A stretch of DNA of 64,000 nucleotides from Diplonema papillatum. Lineage: Eukaryota > Euglenozoa > Diplonemea > Diplonemida > Diplonemidae. Positions 29,901 to 41,649 of this stretch are shown here, piece after piece. Where the stretch lies: positions 372,001 through 436,000 of the forward strand of contig JAPJBO010000049.1 in the NCBI GenBank assembly GCA_030068145.1. The letters run 5' to 3'. The notes below the pieces were generated by a model that was given only the letters and a program-made list of their open reading frames with translations, had not been told where the DNA came from and ran no database searches. The translations under genes and the position numbers were made by a program. Every line of letters begins with the position of its first letter. The first letter of the stretch is position 1.

Positions 29901-32900
29901 GCGCTCTGGGCGAGCTGCTGCACCAGCACCGCCCGCGCCGCGACCTCTTCCCGCAGGGCGATGCCCCATAGCTGCTTGATGACTGCGACGCACTTCTCGT
30001 ATCGCTCTTTCTCGCGGCGCTGGGTCTCCGCGAGGACCCCGCGATTGCCCGGGTTGACCATGCTCGTTTTGACGCAGGCTTGGTGCGCTTTTCGGACGGC
30101 CAGAAACTGCTCGTAGAGCCCGTCGAACAGCCGCTTGCACCCGCCGGCGGAGTCGCCGAGGGACGCGAACGCGTTGTTGTAGAGCGACGTGAAGATCTCC
30201 AGCGGGGCGCGCGGGAGGGCGAGGGAGACGCGCATGGCCTGCCGCTTGTAGTCCGACGTCACGTGCTCGACGTGGGCGGTGGCGACAGCGCAGATGGCAT
30301 CGACCTTGCGCGCGACAGCGTCACGCTGCAGCTGCTCCGTCGACCCGATCTGCGGCCGGGTGGCGGAGCGGCCGTCGGCCTGTATCGCCTGGTAGTACTG
30401 CCGCACCGCCGGCTCCGCGTCAACCCAGAACTGCGCGGCGATCGCTTCGAGCCGCCTCGCGACCGGCTGCGTCTGCAGGAACCGGGACCAACCCTCCTCG
30501 GCCTCCTCGCCGGCTGCCGGCGCGTCCTGCGCCGCAGGCGACACATACGTCTGCGGGTTGACAAACGCGAACGGCAGCTCCCGGTCCAACGCCCCGAGGA
30601 ACAACCCTCGGGCGTACAACAGCTTCGACACGTCGTCGAGGCACGCCAGGAGCCGGGATGCTGGTAGGTCCCTGATTTTCGCCTCCCCGGAAAGCTTCGC
30701 CTTGCGTAGCAGCGTCGACACTTCGTTGTCGATGTCTGCGATTGTCAGCTCGGTGACGGCGACCGCTGGATCGTCGGATCCCCCGTCGTTGCCGGCGGTT
30801 CCGTGGGGTGAGTTCGCGGGCTTCGGCCGCTTCGACTGGTCCCTGTCCGCGAAGAGAGACGTGTGGGCCTCTGCGGTGTCGCGCAGGGTCTGCGCCTTGA
30901 CGTGCGCTTCGAGCTCCTGGACGGCCGCTTCCAGCCGCTTCTCAGCGTCCGAGCTCTCGGCCAGCAGCGACGTGACGCTCATCTTCAGCGCAGACAGCCG
31001 CTCTCCCACCCACCGCAAGAACGACAGGTCCTCGTCATTGTGGCGCAGGGCTTCGGCGTACCGGTCTTTTTCCTGCGTGCGGTGGGGTTTCGCTTGAGAA
31101 AGGGTACGTTTGGTATAGTAGCAGGTAGGCAAGTGTGCATCGTTCTGCTCGCGTTTAGTTAGTGCAGGTGGCAGTGCTTGTATGTGCATGTAGGCGGATG
31201 CTGCGGCCTATTCGACCATTCTTGAGCTCGCTCTCATTAGTTAGTGCAGGTGGCAGTGCATGTAGGTGTATGTTGCAGGTTATTCGACTTTTTGGGAGCG
31301 CGTTCTCACTTCCTATTGCGGACAGTCGTTTCCGGGGGTTTTGGGACTGACACCGCGAGTTCTCACATTCGTTCGGCATGTGGTCTGGGATGGTAAAGGG
31401 GGGGTCGAATAATGACCGTTGTTTGACACGCGGCTGGTTGTCTGAAAACACTACCAATATTTGAACCTGCTACCCGGAATTTTTTTTTAGTATTCGTCGT
31501 ATTTCGACAAATCGAATAATAACGCAGGTGTTATCATTCGACCCCCCCCTTTAAGTGGGTGTGATAGAACCCTCCGTCCGAAAAGGGCCAAAGGAAGCAA
31601 CAGGAATGCTGGTACCTGCGCGAGCTTCTCCAGTTGCGCGGTGACGGCCGCGTCGACCGCTTTCCGCTGGGTTTCGACGGCCGCGAGGGATTCGCGCTCG
31701 GTCTCCTCGATGGCGCGCTTGTTCTTCTGCTGCTCCTCCTCGGACAGCGTCCCGCCTTCGGCGAACGTCTTGCAGTGCTCCAGCAGGAACCGGGCTCCCT
31801 CTTTGACGAGAGACCCGTGCGCCTTGTCAAGCATCGCGTTGACCTTCTCGCGCACGGCCGCGCACTTCGCGCCGAGGGTGTCGTGCTCAAGGTCGACCGA
31901 CTTGCGGTGGACGGTGATCGCCGGGATGTTGGTGATGGCAGGCAGCTCGAGCTTCTTCGCCGCGTACGTGTCGAGCTCGCGCTTGAACACCTCGTTCGCG
32001 CTGCCCAGCTCGTTCGCCGCGGCGCCGAGGGCGGCGGAGAACCGCTTTCCGATCCACGTGAACTCCCGAAGCTTCATCTCGTCCGCTTCCACCAACTCGC
32101 GGGTCCTTTGGTCGTACTGTTGTGGTGGAGTTCTTTCGCAACAACACTTCATTGTAAACTCGGAAGAGAACGCTGGCAGTGTCTTCAGACTGTTCCGAGT
32201 TTCAAGATGCCGGTGTTTTTGAGTCTCCGTTGAGGCACGGAGAGGTGTCGAAGGGCGGGTAGTAGATATTTTTAGAGTGACAGTTCGCTTGAGGATCCGG
32301 GACGGGAAAGTCTCCTGGCGACCATCGTCGAAAGAGTTCCTTCATGATATCGAATACTGCTATGCATCTTATCTGTGGTAGCAGTGTGTGCGCGCGTGTC
32401 TGTCTGTTGCCACGATTCGACTTATTTATAGCGTGCTCTCATTTTCGATGGTGTCTCGTGTCTTTCGGGAGAAGATGAGGTGAACGATCGCGCAAGGGCT
32501 ATTGAATTGTCAATTCGCCACCTCCGTCCAGTGCTTGGGTGCAGTAGGGTCCTATAGGTCCCGTAGAGTACGATTTCCTTGACAGCGAAGCAGGCAGTAC
32601 GGCGTCGCAACCTAACCCCGTCGGTTGATCGTGTCTCTACGGGTTCAGCGCAAGCGGCAACCCCCAAGGGTACGCCGCCTTGACTACGTCGCAGACGTGC
32701 TTTTGCTCGGTCAGAATGTCCTACTCCTACTTGAGCGGTTCAGTTTCCTCGTCGGTGCAAGCCCGCAAGAGCTTCTGCCCTATCAGCTTTTGACGGTAGT
32801 GTAGCGGACTACCGTGGCTGTAACGGGTAACGGGAATCAGGTTTCACTCCGGGGAGGGAGCCTGAGAAACAGCTACCACATCTGAGGATACGCAAATTGC

Positions 32901-35900
32901 CCAATGGCAACACTGCTGAGGCAGCGAAGAGAACCGCACTGGCTGGAAACGACGTATGAAAACAGACTCCACACCTCTTGGCTCGCCAGCTGCGGCATTC
33001 TTCTTTGGTGCAGCCTCAGCTTCTCGCTGAGCCAGGCTTCGACCTTGACGTCTTCTTCGTCGCAGTGCGCCTCCACCGCTGCTTGCAACTCGCGCGCAAA
33101 CGAAAGCAGCCAGTCGATCAGGTGCCCGCGCAGCTCTTCGAGCACCCCGCGGTACGCCGTCTGCAGGGCGAAGACGTCCAGCTTCAGCGGGCCCAAATGC
33201 AGCGCGACGTTTTGCTTCACGGCGTCGATCCGCTGCTGGTGCCGCTTGAACAGCTCGTCGTCGGTGCACCGGACCGCTTCGACGATATCGTCCTTCGCCT
33301 TTTCCTGCTTCTTCGCGGCTGCTTTGCCGGCCTTCCCGGTAGCCGGGACGGCCACCGCCTGAGTGCCGGATCGAATTGCAGGAGGTTGGATCAGGACTAA
33401 ACATCGAAAAGAGAGAGAGAGAGAGAGACGAGTTGGAGTGCAGGGACCATCTCGCCTCACTACTGCCGCGTACTTCTGAGTTGGAAATCGAAGCTTGTGA
33501 TGAACATCAGTCTTTGCAAGCCTTTCCATTTCGAAGTAGGGAAGGTCGTTGAGAATTCCACAGCTTCGGAGAAAGGCAGCAGAGCAGCAGGACCAGCAGC
33601 AGCAGCAAGAGTAGCAGCAGCAAGACAGCAGCGGCAAGGCAACAGCGGCAGGCGGGCGTAGGTCGTTCCGTCGGAGGCGCGGTGCGGGCCGCGGCCCCGT
33701 CACCGAGGGTGACGGCGTCGGTGTTGACACAAACGAAAAGTAATTTTCGTTGACCGCACTACCCTGAGCCCAAATCCAGGACCTCATTTGACCTCATTTA
33801 AGATCGACTCTGTCGAACCACGAGGTTCCATGATGCGACGTCGGGTTTTCGGAAAACATAATATTATGTAGTACGCTGCTATCGATCGGGTCGTGTACGT
33901 GACAAATTGCGTTTGTTTGATACAAAAAGACGTGGTCCGGCTGTCAAGACGGACCGTCACCCTGGCGTGGGTCTGATGATGAGCGACCACTTGGACTCTT
34001 TCCGCCACGTTAACCGAGGGGTATTGTTTTTTGCCAAGAGGCTTGCTTATTCCGCAGAAGAGCAGATATATCAAAAAAACGACGTAGCTGCATTGACTCC
34101 GAATGGAAGGGAGGAGATGTAGGGGGAGAGGGGCAAATACACTACAAACACAATCTGATTTGTGAATACACCACCGTGTGCGGTTTTTTTCACTCAGCAC
34201 TTTTTTCCCGGTTGTGTTTGTGTTCCGTGTCGTGTAGGGGTAGACTCACATGACCTCCATTCAAGGAGAATAATTGCAATCATCGATCCTCATCACGACG
34301 CAAGTTCAAAGATTTCCCATCCTCTTCAAGATAGGTAGCCGGAAGGCTCTCAAACTCGTTTAATACTCTGTTCAACACGTGTTACAGCACTTGGTATCCC
34401 TTCGGTTCTTTGTTCTAGCAGCATCGTCGTCGAGCAATACTTTTCAAAAGCTGGCGCTTCCGTAAGAAATACACAAACAATCACGCCTACCTGGGGAACC
34501 GCTTCCGCCAGCTCTTTTTCGATGGCCGCGCGGTCTGCGTCTTGGAGGATGGGGTGCATGGGCAGCACGATCTCGTCCACCGGGGCGGGGCGGGCCGGCT
34601 GGCGCCTGTCGTCGAGGGATCCGAGGCTTGTGTGCTCCGTCGCCGACGTCGCGACGGCCCGCGTGCCGGCGGGGGTCGTGAACGGGATTTGCAGGCGCCC
34701 TTCGCCGTCGCCCGCGTCGCCTTCTTCTCGCCTCGGGCTCGAGGATTCGGCGGGTTGCAGCTGCGGGGTAGATCCGGGTTGGAGGTCGACGTGGAGGGCT
34801 GTGCAGAGTTCGTCGGCGAGGCTCTGCTCGCAGGCTTTGACGTTCGCTTTGAAGAGGGCCAGGCGCGCTTTTTGCTCCTTCGCCACCGAGACGTAATGCG
34901 CTTCGACGTCCTGCAGAACCGCGAGGGCTTGTTTGAAGGATTCCGCCGTCTGCGCCTTGTCGGGCGACTGCTTGAGCTTCTGGACGAGGCTCGAAAATAG
35001 GGTCTCGCGCTTCGCGTGCCCGTCTTCGAAGTCGAAGGAGAGGATGGTCATCTCCCGCTCGTGCGCGGAGATCACGGCTGAGAACGCGTCGGTCGCCTTC
35101 GCCAGGAAGAGGCCGGCGCCCTTCACGTTCGGGATGAGGCTGGTCGGCTGGTGCAGCATCACCTTCCCGAAGGAGTGCGCCTGCGACGTCAACACGTAGT
35201 CGAGGTGCTGCAGGAAGACCGCGCTTCCTTGGTGCAGGGACGCGATCCGCGGCGCCGCCAGAGCGCGCGCCTGCCGGATTGCTTCGAGGAGGCGCGGCGG
35301 GTGGGAGGGGTCGGCTTCGTCGGGGGTTTCGTCGGTTGCGGAGACGTGCGCGACTAGCTGGGCTTGCAATTCTCCGGTCGTCGCGATCAACCGATCGCAT
35401 TCAGCCGCGTGCCTGCGCAGGAGCCCTGCGTTCGAGAAGTTGTGCCGGACGCAGCGGGTGTCAAGCAGCTCGTGCAGCTTCTCTTCGAACCCCGGCCAGC
35501 TGCCCCCCGCAAAAAAACGGTGCACGACCACCACCTCCTCGCCGCCCTCCCCGCCGCCGTCGCCCCCCGGGGCGAGCGCCACGCGCAGCGCCCGCACCGG
35601 GCCCCACTGCGTCTCCTGCGCGGCGTGCGTGACGGAAAGGACCCGTCTTCCCTGCTCCTGCTGCTGCTGCTCGGCTTCGCCGTCGCCGGCTGTTGCGTCG
35701 GGGTGAGGGTGTGAGTGGGTGTATGTGACTGAATTGGAGGAGGCCGAGCAGGCGGAAAAGGAGACGGTGCTGCCCATGACGTCTTCGAGGGAAGCTGCGG
35801 TTGGGGTGGGTAGAGGCGTCGGTTGTTCGTAGTCGGGGGTGAGGAGGATGGTCTTCAAGTCCGCGACGATGAGGCGGCAGTCCCTCGCTGCGCGGTCGTT

Positions 35901-37259
35901 GAGGCTCTCCTCCTTTTGCAAGGCCCGCGACAGGTACTGGGCGTGAAAGGCGCTCAGCCTGTGGAGGAACAGCTCCGCCACGTCTCTCAGGTGCTCTGCC
36001 TTCCCGCAGGCGTCGACACCCGCCGGCACCCTCTCGGGCACGACGCGCCCCCACTGCAGCGACTCCGCCGTCGGCTTGCCGGCGAACCTCCAGAACTCCA
36101 ACCACCCACCCTGCTCAGACCCACCGGGGAACGGCCATCTCGCGGCGTCGGAGCGGCCTCCACGCGTCTTCCGGACGCTCGCCAGCGACTTCACCAGGTC
36201 GAATACCGCGGAGAGGTTGCACCGCAGCACGTGGTTGAACCCGCCGACGACGCATCCTTCGTACCTCGGCGGCTCGCCCGTCAGCGGCTGGTCGGCGACG
36301 GCAGCCAGCGCGTGCTCGAGGGCGGCCGCTTTCTCGCGGTGCGTGCCTGCCGGCGGAAGGACGTGCGCGCAGAACTCGCGCCCGGTCAGGTCCTTCAGGA
36401 TCTCGTCGACCAACGCGCTCCGCTCCGGCGGGTGCTGGTAGGCGGGCGACGTCAACCGGTTGCCGAGCCACAGGAGGCAGGACTCGAGCATCGATTCGAG
36501 GACGTCCTGCCAGTACTGGTCAAACTCCTTCAGCAGGTCGGTTTCGATCTCCAACTCGCGGATGTGCAGGCGGTTGGCGAGGTCTGCCACGGTGCTGACG
36601 TTCGCGGCGATGTTGATGTTCATGTCCGCGCCTTTGTGCTGAATCACCACCGAACACTTTTCGTCGTCGGCCCAACCGACGGTCCGCAACGCGACGAGGA
36701 GCGTGGCCAGGGTCCGCTCGATAACCGCCTTCCGCTCGCGGTTGATCTCGAGCATCCTCCCTGAGAACTCCTCGATCCGCGTAAGCCGCCACCGCGTCGA
36801 CTCCAGGATGCGCGCGTAGATGCCCTGCAGCCGGTGCTTCACCCCCAGGATCCTCTTCTTCCGATCCCGCCCGCCAGCCACCCTTGCGAGCGCTTCCGGG
36901 ACCACCAACACATTCTGCACGCTTGGTTCGTGGTCAACCCCATTCGAAGGGGTACCCGGGCCCGCGGAAGCGTCGCTTTGCCCTGTCGGATCGTCTCCGT
37001 GCAGGAGTCCGGCTTGCACTGCCTTCAGCACGCCGGTGCAGGCGGCGGGGACCCAGGCGCGGATCTCCTTGCAGGAGGAGACCAGGTCGTGCTTCAGCTT
37101 CGTGCACGTGTCGAGGATGAGGGCCTCCGCGTCGAGCCCGTCCTTCCGGATGCGCTGCTCGAACTCCATCAGCACCGCGTCGTGCTGCACCTTCCTCTTT
37201 TGCAAGGGGTTGGTCGCAGCGGCGGCAGCGGCGGTGTCATCTTGGCCGCCCAGCTGCAT
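26627..37259 (-). CDS. Large coiled-coil protein resembling CCDC180 (DUF4455/DUF4456), five exons
   Basis: Five exons, all phase 0: 37,259-34,491; 33,358-32,975; 32,116-31,616; 31,072-29,453; 26,917-26,627. The product is about 1,854 residues, largely alpha-helical and coiled coil, with Ala/Lys linkers and a Gln run (about QQQQQQQQQ) in exon 4. Exon 1 has a helical repeat with RLTRIEEFSGRMLEINRERK and HIRELEIETDLLKEFDQYWQ. The C-terminal part has AHQACVKTSMVNPGNRGVLA and the end SEDKWFANWEELLDSLVPQ. Size, the two helical blocks and the tryptophan-rich end resemble CCDC180, a ciliary protein of about 1,700 residues; this assignment is inference without an alignment. The start is the first ATG (MQLGGQDD) after an acceptor-like CGCCACAG at 37,289; an upstream in-frame stretch is two imperfect copies of a GC-rich repeat and is not counted. 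Confidence 0.7.
27243..28680. mobile_element. TIR element with about 370-bp inverted arms, in the CCDC180-like gene
   Basis: Left arm about 27,258-27,622 and right arm about 28,305-28,670 are inverted copies: CTTTGCACTAATAAA, GGCCCCGAACCCCCATCTGT, GGGCCCAGATGGGCCC and AGCCACCAGCGGGTTCTC in order at left, all complemented at right. Each arm abuts a G/C run. On the minus strand the spacer has an ORF pair that overlaps by a few bases (28,146-27,943, then from 27,965: TEREKVDIWKRLSGRLSEAF). They look like one protein broken by a frameshift; the product is not recognised. Confidence 0.85.
27678..28146 (-). pseudogene. Unidentified ORF pair inside the long-TIR element
   Basis: First frame MPKITGLEFVESSVRAMQK ends at a stop that overlaps the ATG of a second frame, MTEREKVDIWKRLSGRLSEA, which continues ASRRRIVSGLDWARARYRAV. 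Helix-forming, arginine-rich and located between inverted arms, it may be the remains of an element-encoded DNA-binding protein. No motif allows a firmer call. Confidence 0.4.
28681..29063 (+). mobile_element. MITE-like element, family M, copy 3
   Basis: Same blocks as copies 1 and 2, joined to the right arm of the long-TIR element by a G run. It ends with a G run of about 25 nt and TTTGGCATCGTCTCATATG. The inverse of that end (ACGATGCCAAAAC and a C run) stands at 27,229, so copy 3 may be a family M element that was split by the long-TIR element. Confidence 0.75.
29075..29335 (-). repeat. Dispersed repeat family C copy, sense in an intron
   Basis: Inverted copy: CATAAGCGCCAGC, GGAATGCTCGAAGCTGCCAG, GGGATCCCAAGTGTTG, GTGAGGTCATACGGGTG and AAACACAACAGG on the plus strand. 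It begins about 115 nt after the donor of exon 4 and lies in the sense direction, unlike the four antisense copies near other donors. Confidence 0.75.
29453..31072 (-). CDS. CCDC180-like gene, exon 4 (DUF4456-like)
   Basis: Acceptor GCACGCAG|G, donor GGGAAG|GTGTGC, 540 codons, phase 0. Contains DNEVSTLLRKAKLSGEAKI, YEKCVAVIKQLWGIALREEV, a CAG-encoded Gln run, and a Lys/Ala/Gly linker before AYPGMTVDNVSAFKLYLAAH. Confidence 0.82.
31394..31553. mobile_element. Small foldback element (MITE) in the CCDC180-like gene
   Basis: Ends AAAGGGGGGGTCGAATAATGA and the near-complement ATCATTCGACCCCCCCCTTTAA enclose about 115 bp. It lies in the intron between exons 3 and 4, about 60 nt after the donor. Confidence 0.7.
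31616..32116 (-). CDS. CCDC180-like gene, exon 3
   Basis: Acceptor CACAACAG|T, donor GCGCAG|GTACCA, 167 codons, phase 0. Reads YDQRTRELVEADEMKLREFT, and toward its end EETERESLAAVETQRKAVDA, a coiled-coil heptad pattern. Confidence 0.82.
32755..32812 (-). repeat. Inverted copy of the 8,590-8,645 segment
   Basis: TCGGTGCAAGCCCGCAAGAG and CAGCTTTTGACGGTAGTGTAG are the reverse of the segment near 8,590. About 50 bp are shared at high identity; the full extent of this family is unknown. Confidence 0.7.
32975..33358 (-). CDS. CCDC180-like gene, exon 2
   Basis: Acceptor GCACTCAG|G, donor CAAGAG|GTGTGG, 128 codons, phase 0. Reads AVAVPATGKAGKAAAKKQEK, then helices such as GVLEELRGHLIDWLLSFARE. Confidence 0.82.
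34078..34470 (+). repeat. Dispersed repeat family C copy, antisense at the exon 1 donor of the CCDC180-like gene
   Basis: Runs AACGACGTAGCTGCATTGAC to AAAGCTGGCGCTTCCGTAAG, with an insert of about 100 bp after CATGACCTCCATTCAAGGAG. On the transcribed strand it starts about 20 nt after the 5' splice site at 34,490. Confidence 0.8.
34491..37259 (-). CDS. CCDC180-like gene, exon 1
   Basis: ATG at 37,259, donor CCCCAG|GTAGGC at 34,490, phase 0. It carries 923 codons. Both Thr/Ser-rich linkers (VTYTHSHPHPD) and basic helices are GC-rich at third positions, as in the other host genes. Confidence 0.8.
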
Positions 37260-37287
37260 TCCCTTCCGCCGTCCCTCCCAGATTCCT

Positions 37288-37290
37288 CCT
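37288..37290 (-). promoter_or_regulatory. Possible spliced-leader acceptor of the CCDC180-like gene
   Basis: CACCCGCCACAG|GAGG lies 30 nt upstream of the chosen ATG. Acceptor form and position fit a trans-splice site, but a cis acceptor from an unseen upstream exon would look the same. Confidence 0.4.
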
Positions 37291-37612
37291 GTGGCGGGTG
37301 TATTGCCAGGTTTCGGAGACTGAATCGCACTGCGTTCAGGGTGCGTGCCTTCTTTCACTTCCAGGCCCTGCTTTCGGAGGCCAAATCGCACTGCTTTCAG
37401 GGTTCATTCCGTGGAAGATGCTGCAGGCCGGTCTAAGAAAAGCCCGGATTCCCCTCCCCAAATATTCCTCGGCGTTGACTGCGACGACTCTCCTGCTTAA
37501 CCACTTGAGGACGGAGGGCAGGGTTAATTTGGGAAAAGGGGTGGCTCCATGGCGAACCTCAGGTATCCGTTGGAGCTCGGAGCAGGATTTCTGCCCGGGC
37601 GAAGGACGCATT

Positions 37613-39497
37613 TCATGAGCCAATTCACCCACCCCCTGATCGAGCGTAATCGAGTGTAATATAGTGTAATCGAGTGTAGTAGAGTGTAATCGAGTGTAGT
37701 AGAGTGTAGTAGAGTGTAGTCGAGCGTTGTAGAGTGTGATCGAAATTGACACTAGTATTTTGGGTTCGACCACTGGTGGACCCCTGGCTGACCCATGAGC
37801 GACCATGATGACCACTGTCTGGCCCAAGAAGTGCCAAGCACAAGCATACGAGGGACGGAAACCGCATGTGTGGGCCTTCACCGTGGTGGAGCCAGGCTAG
37901 ATTCGGGGTGGCGCCCTGGGAGGGACAGGGACGGGGGTAGTCACGCCTTAGTCCCAGGGCCTCTCCCCACCCATCTGTATGTGTTCTCCTGGTCATCGCT
38001 ACCGCGCTGACCTTTCCCTCAAAGCCCGCTGCCCACTGCCCTACAAGAGACATGCTTTGCACTCTCTGAATGCCCATTGACTGTGCTCCGCTTCAGCCGA
38101 CTGCTTTGGAAGAGGTACTGTGCTCCGTTTGGTGCCGACTGCCCTGCCAGAGACGTGCTTGCAGACAGAGGTCGGCCGCCGCTACTTTGGTTTTCTCTCG
38201 CGTCTTCCCAGCTCCGCCACCTTCCCAGAGGCTTGGGGAGAGCCACGTGCTCCGGCTGTAAGGGACGAGACCGAGGTGCGACGCTGGCCCCGGTCGCAAT
38301 CTGTATGTGCCGGCCCGGCCCGATTAGGCCTTTGGAGTACCGCGTGAATGGCGCGATTGGGCCCACGCGCATGCAGCCTGTCTGCTCGCAGTCACGCCGG
38401 CCGGCCCGCAACCGCAACCACATTCGCTTGTGCCCACCACCAGCTCTTCTTATCGAGCTAGCGATCCAGCTAAGGAGCACAACCGAGGATCCGAGGCGGA
38501 ATCATGCCCCACAGTGGCCGCACGAGAGCAGACAGCGATGAAGGCCGCAGGGACAGGGTGTGTCAGCCACAATAACGGCAGGTTCCTCCCGCAGACGCAC
38601 TACCCATCGGAATGTGACAGCGCAAGTAGGCTCGATGGAAGCACGAAGTGAAGCAGGATAGACGAGCTACGGAGACGAGACGAGTCGTGTACCAGGGGCA
38701 GGCCGGGACGATGAACCGCATGAAGCCGAAGAAAAAGTTCAAGAACGAAGCAACACCACAAGCCGCGTGCAGCCAAGCAGACCTCCCGGAACCTACGTGG
38801 GCAGTAACGAGGAGCCAACAGATGAGTGTCCACTGAACCCCCTTGTCAATACCCCCAACGACTATGGCACGAATTGCGCAATGCCAGACGGTAGCGTCTG
38901 ACAATGGCATGCGTGACATTGCAGTGCCTAAAGGTGAGATTAGCCTCCGTTTTCAACCGCCTTGTTGTCGCCAGGGAGATCGAACCCACAAACAGAAACT
39001 TGACATCTTCGAGGACAGGGTGTCTGCCAAGCGCTTGCCCTATCGCCTGGAACTGCCCCGCAGGGAATGCCAAAAGGCTCGAGTATTAGCTGCGCTAAAT
39101 TGCAAAGGTTGCTAATACGGGAAAACGGGTACCCGAGCCCCTATGCACTCGACAACCTGCTTCCACAAGTCAGTCCGAACTTCCTCGTCCCCTGCTGCAC
39201 TGCCTGGCTACATCCTTTTTTCAGACGAATATGCTTCTCTTTGTTCGATATTCGATGATCGTGCTATCAGAATCTTTAGCCCCAGAAGAAGGCTCGATAG
39301 ACACGTTGCATCAGCTAATCAGGATTGGCTGAGTGCTGTGTGTTTAATCAATTGTTACAGTACCCCCCCAATTCACCAAAAGCTGATCGATTGTAATCGA
39401 TCGTAATCGAGTGTAATCGAGTGTAATCGACGCGTAATCGAGTGTAATCGAGCTCAAGTCGCTTTCAGGGGGGGTAGGTGAATTGGCTCATTTCAAA
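37613..39497. mobile_element. 1.9-kb TIR element with TAATCGAGTG subterminal repeats
   Basis: Ends ATGAGCCAATTCACCCACCC at left and the inverted GGTAGGTGAATTGGCTCAT at right. Next to each end is a block of GTAATCGAGTGTAATCGA-type repeats (about 37,645-37,745 and 39,385-39,455) in the same orientation. The interior has only weak ORFs on both strands (best 38,077-38,541 plus, 38,019-38,480 minus) with no recognised domain. Confidence 0.7.
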
Positions 39498-39689
39498 GAT
39501 TGTGTCGGATCTTTCCGATACAGCAAACAGCGACCACTTTCGACTTACGTTATCGGGTTCACACTGCAACGATGAAAGGGTTCCCGTTGCTGCTTTGCTT
39601 ACCCCCCTGGGAGCGCCAAAATGGAGAGGAAAGAGCTGGGGCGATCCACCTAATTTCTAGCAGAAAAAATCACAGAATTCCAAATCGTT

Positions 39690-39880
39690 CACAACTTTTC
39701 ACAGCTTTTCGTCGTCTTGTTGCGTTAGTGGGGAGTCATTTGCAAGCAAATGAGTACCACACTATGCCAGCTTTTCGCTACGTGACTCCAGAAGGGTCAC
39801 TTTTTCCGCGCTTTCGGCGCGGCGCAACTCTAGTCGGCAGCTTTTCGTCGTCTTGTTGCGTTAGTGGGGAGTCAGCTTTT
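39690..39880 (-). mobile_element. 3'-end fragments of the tandem retroelement
   Basis: Two short pieces with TTTTCGTCGTCTTGTTGCGT and GGGGAGTCA, the first continuing through CACTATGCCAGCTTTTCGC and CTTTCGGCGCGGCGCAACTC. They match the end carried by each unit at 41,890-44,840. A C-rich tract (about 39,938-39,961) follows. Confidence 0.75.
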
Positions 39881-40356
39881 CACAGCTTGGTACTGCTTGG
39901 GTACGGCCTCCATAGGCCCTGGTTTACCCCTCCTGGCCCCCCCCCCCACCCCACCCCCCCCGTCAGGCCCTTGATAACTTGAGAAAAATCGTCTGTCCGG
40001 CCGCCGAGGCCCACCCAGCTCGTTTGACCACATAATGCTGCCGGTGGCCCTCTGGTGGCCCTTCCTCTTCAATATCCATTTGCACTCTCTGGCCGATGGC
40101 GTGATGCGAGATCCGAGAACAAGGAGAAATGACTCGAAGGCACCGACGATCGATGGCTGAGACCCAAAATGGCTTTGGCCAAGGTCTATAGTCCTACTTT
40201 GAACTTCGGGGACTCTAGACTCCCACCTCGAACTAAGCATCGCCCGAACTTAGCTTCGCCAGCCTAAAGAGCATACACCCTGTCGCCACTTCCCGGGGAA
40301 GGCTGAGGCCCCCGTGTCAGCAAAGCCTAGGTCGTTGATGGCTCGTGCTAGATATC

Positions 40357-41280
40357 CTATCTGCAACCCTTTTTCGGCAAACGTTTCCCCAGGCAGCTTG
40401 GATCGCGTGTAGGCCTCAAAACCCAAAGCGAGTTCCACGCCGGTCGTAGGAGAGGGGGGGTGTTGACCCAACGTAGATTCCTTAGCCAGTAGACTAGCGT
40501 TGCCGCGAAGCGCGTCCTGATCTGCTTCGTGAGGAGCTCACGGCTGTCCCTTGCCAGCTCAACGTCATATCTCCCTGCCGCGGCGGAGGCAAGCTCCCAG
40601 GGGCGCGTCGTCGCGATATTGCGCTGCGCTTGCGCCATCTCGATGGAGATGGTCCCGATCAGCTTCTGGACCCTCTCCACGAGTACGAGCGGGATTCCGA
40701 TGGGGGGAATCCCCCGTGTGCTCAGGCATAGGGGCATATTCTGTGCCGCCACTCCTGCGACGTCGAGTCGGCTGCGTAGATTGACCCACCTGCGGGCATT
40801 CCCAGGAATAGTGTAGCAGGGTCCCCGGCGTCCCACCGTCGCAGGACTCGAGTACACCGCTCCTGCGATGCATTTGCGGATTGCAAAGCTGAGCCTGTCC
40901 CCTGTCGCGCGGTTCTGCCCTAGTCTGTTCAGCAGGCGCACATCCACCCCCCTCTCGATACCCGAGTAGCCTTGCCTTTGTGTCGTCAGGTAGCGCCACG
41001 CTCGAAGACGCAGGCCCTCACGGACAAAGTGCCTTGCCTCCTTCCCGGAAAAAGGCACGGTCGCACCTTCGAACGATAGCAACTCGAAACTGTGCCGCTT
41101 CGCCGGCAAGAAACGTATCTCCCGAAGGAGATTGGATAGCAGCCCGACGGGGCCCTTTGAGGAGGCGTCAGCGCCGGATACAAGGAGGACATCCATTCGC
41201 AGCCGAAACCTCTCCTTCTGGTATTGCTTCGCGGCGGTGCGGAGTGAGCTGTACCCGGAGGCGCATGCCGGATCGCACAA
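40357..41280 (-). pseudogene. LINE-like retroelement C-terminal fragment
   Basis: The open frame reads like the region after the RT of a non-LTR element: WRYLTTQRQGYSGIERGVD, LLNRLGQNRATGDRLSFAIR and KCIAG, where LINE proteins have their L..L....G....R pattern. The expected zinc motif appears in another frame as CDGGTPGTLLHYSWECPQ (about 40,790-40,870), so a frameshift separates it. A final block NLRWVNTPPLLRPAWNSLWV follows. It is frame-broken and 5' truncated. Confidence 0.65.
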
Positions 41281-41649
41281 GTGCGCCTTCGCAACAAGAA
41301 GGACAACAGACGCCTACACGCCACTTACTCGATGCGAGGAAGTAACCGTGCCGGACAGAACGCACGGCGTTGACGAGCCCAGAAACACAGGGTCCATGCT
41401 GACAATGGTCTAGAAACAAAAGGCGTGTCAGTCGGTGCCTCGGCGAAGAAAGTGAATCCCAGGAAAAATGATTCACAGGAGGATCGACGGTGGGGTGTGG
41501 TAAATCGTCGACGAAGTGTCATCGACGAGCGAGGGAGAATGTGGCATTGCGACCGTCACGAGTTGCACCACGTCAACAGCGCCGAGTAACCCTTCCGGAA
41601 TCAAGCGAAAGGCTGCTCACTCGGGACTCATCATCCTTTTCCTGGGTAC

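Noticed and set aside
34444..36792. Several 120-320-codon ORFs overlapping the CCDC180-like exon 1
   Set aside because: Alternative frames of a GC-rich coiled-coil exon; Arg/Ala/Pro composition is typical of shadow frames.
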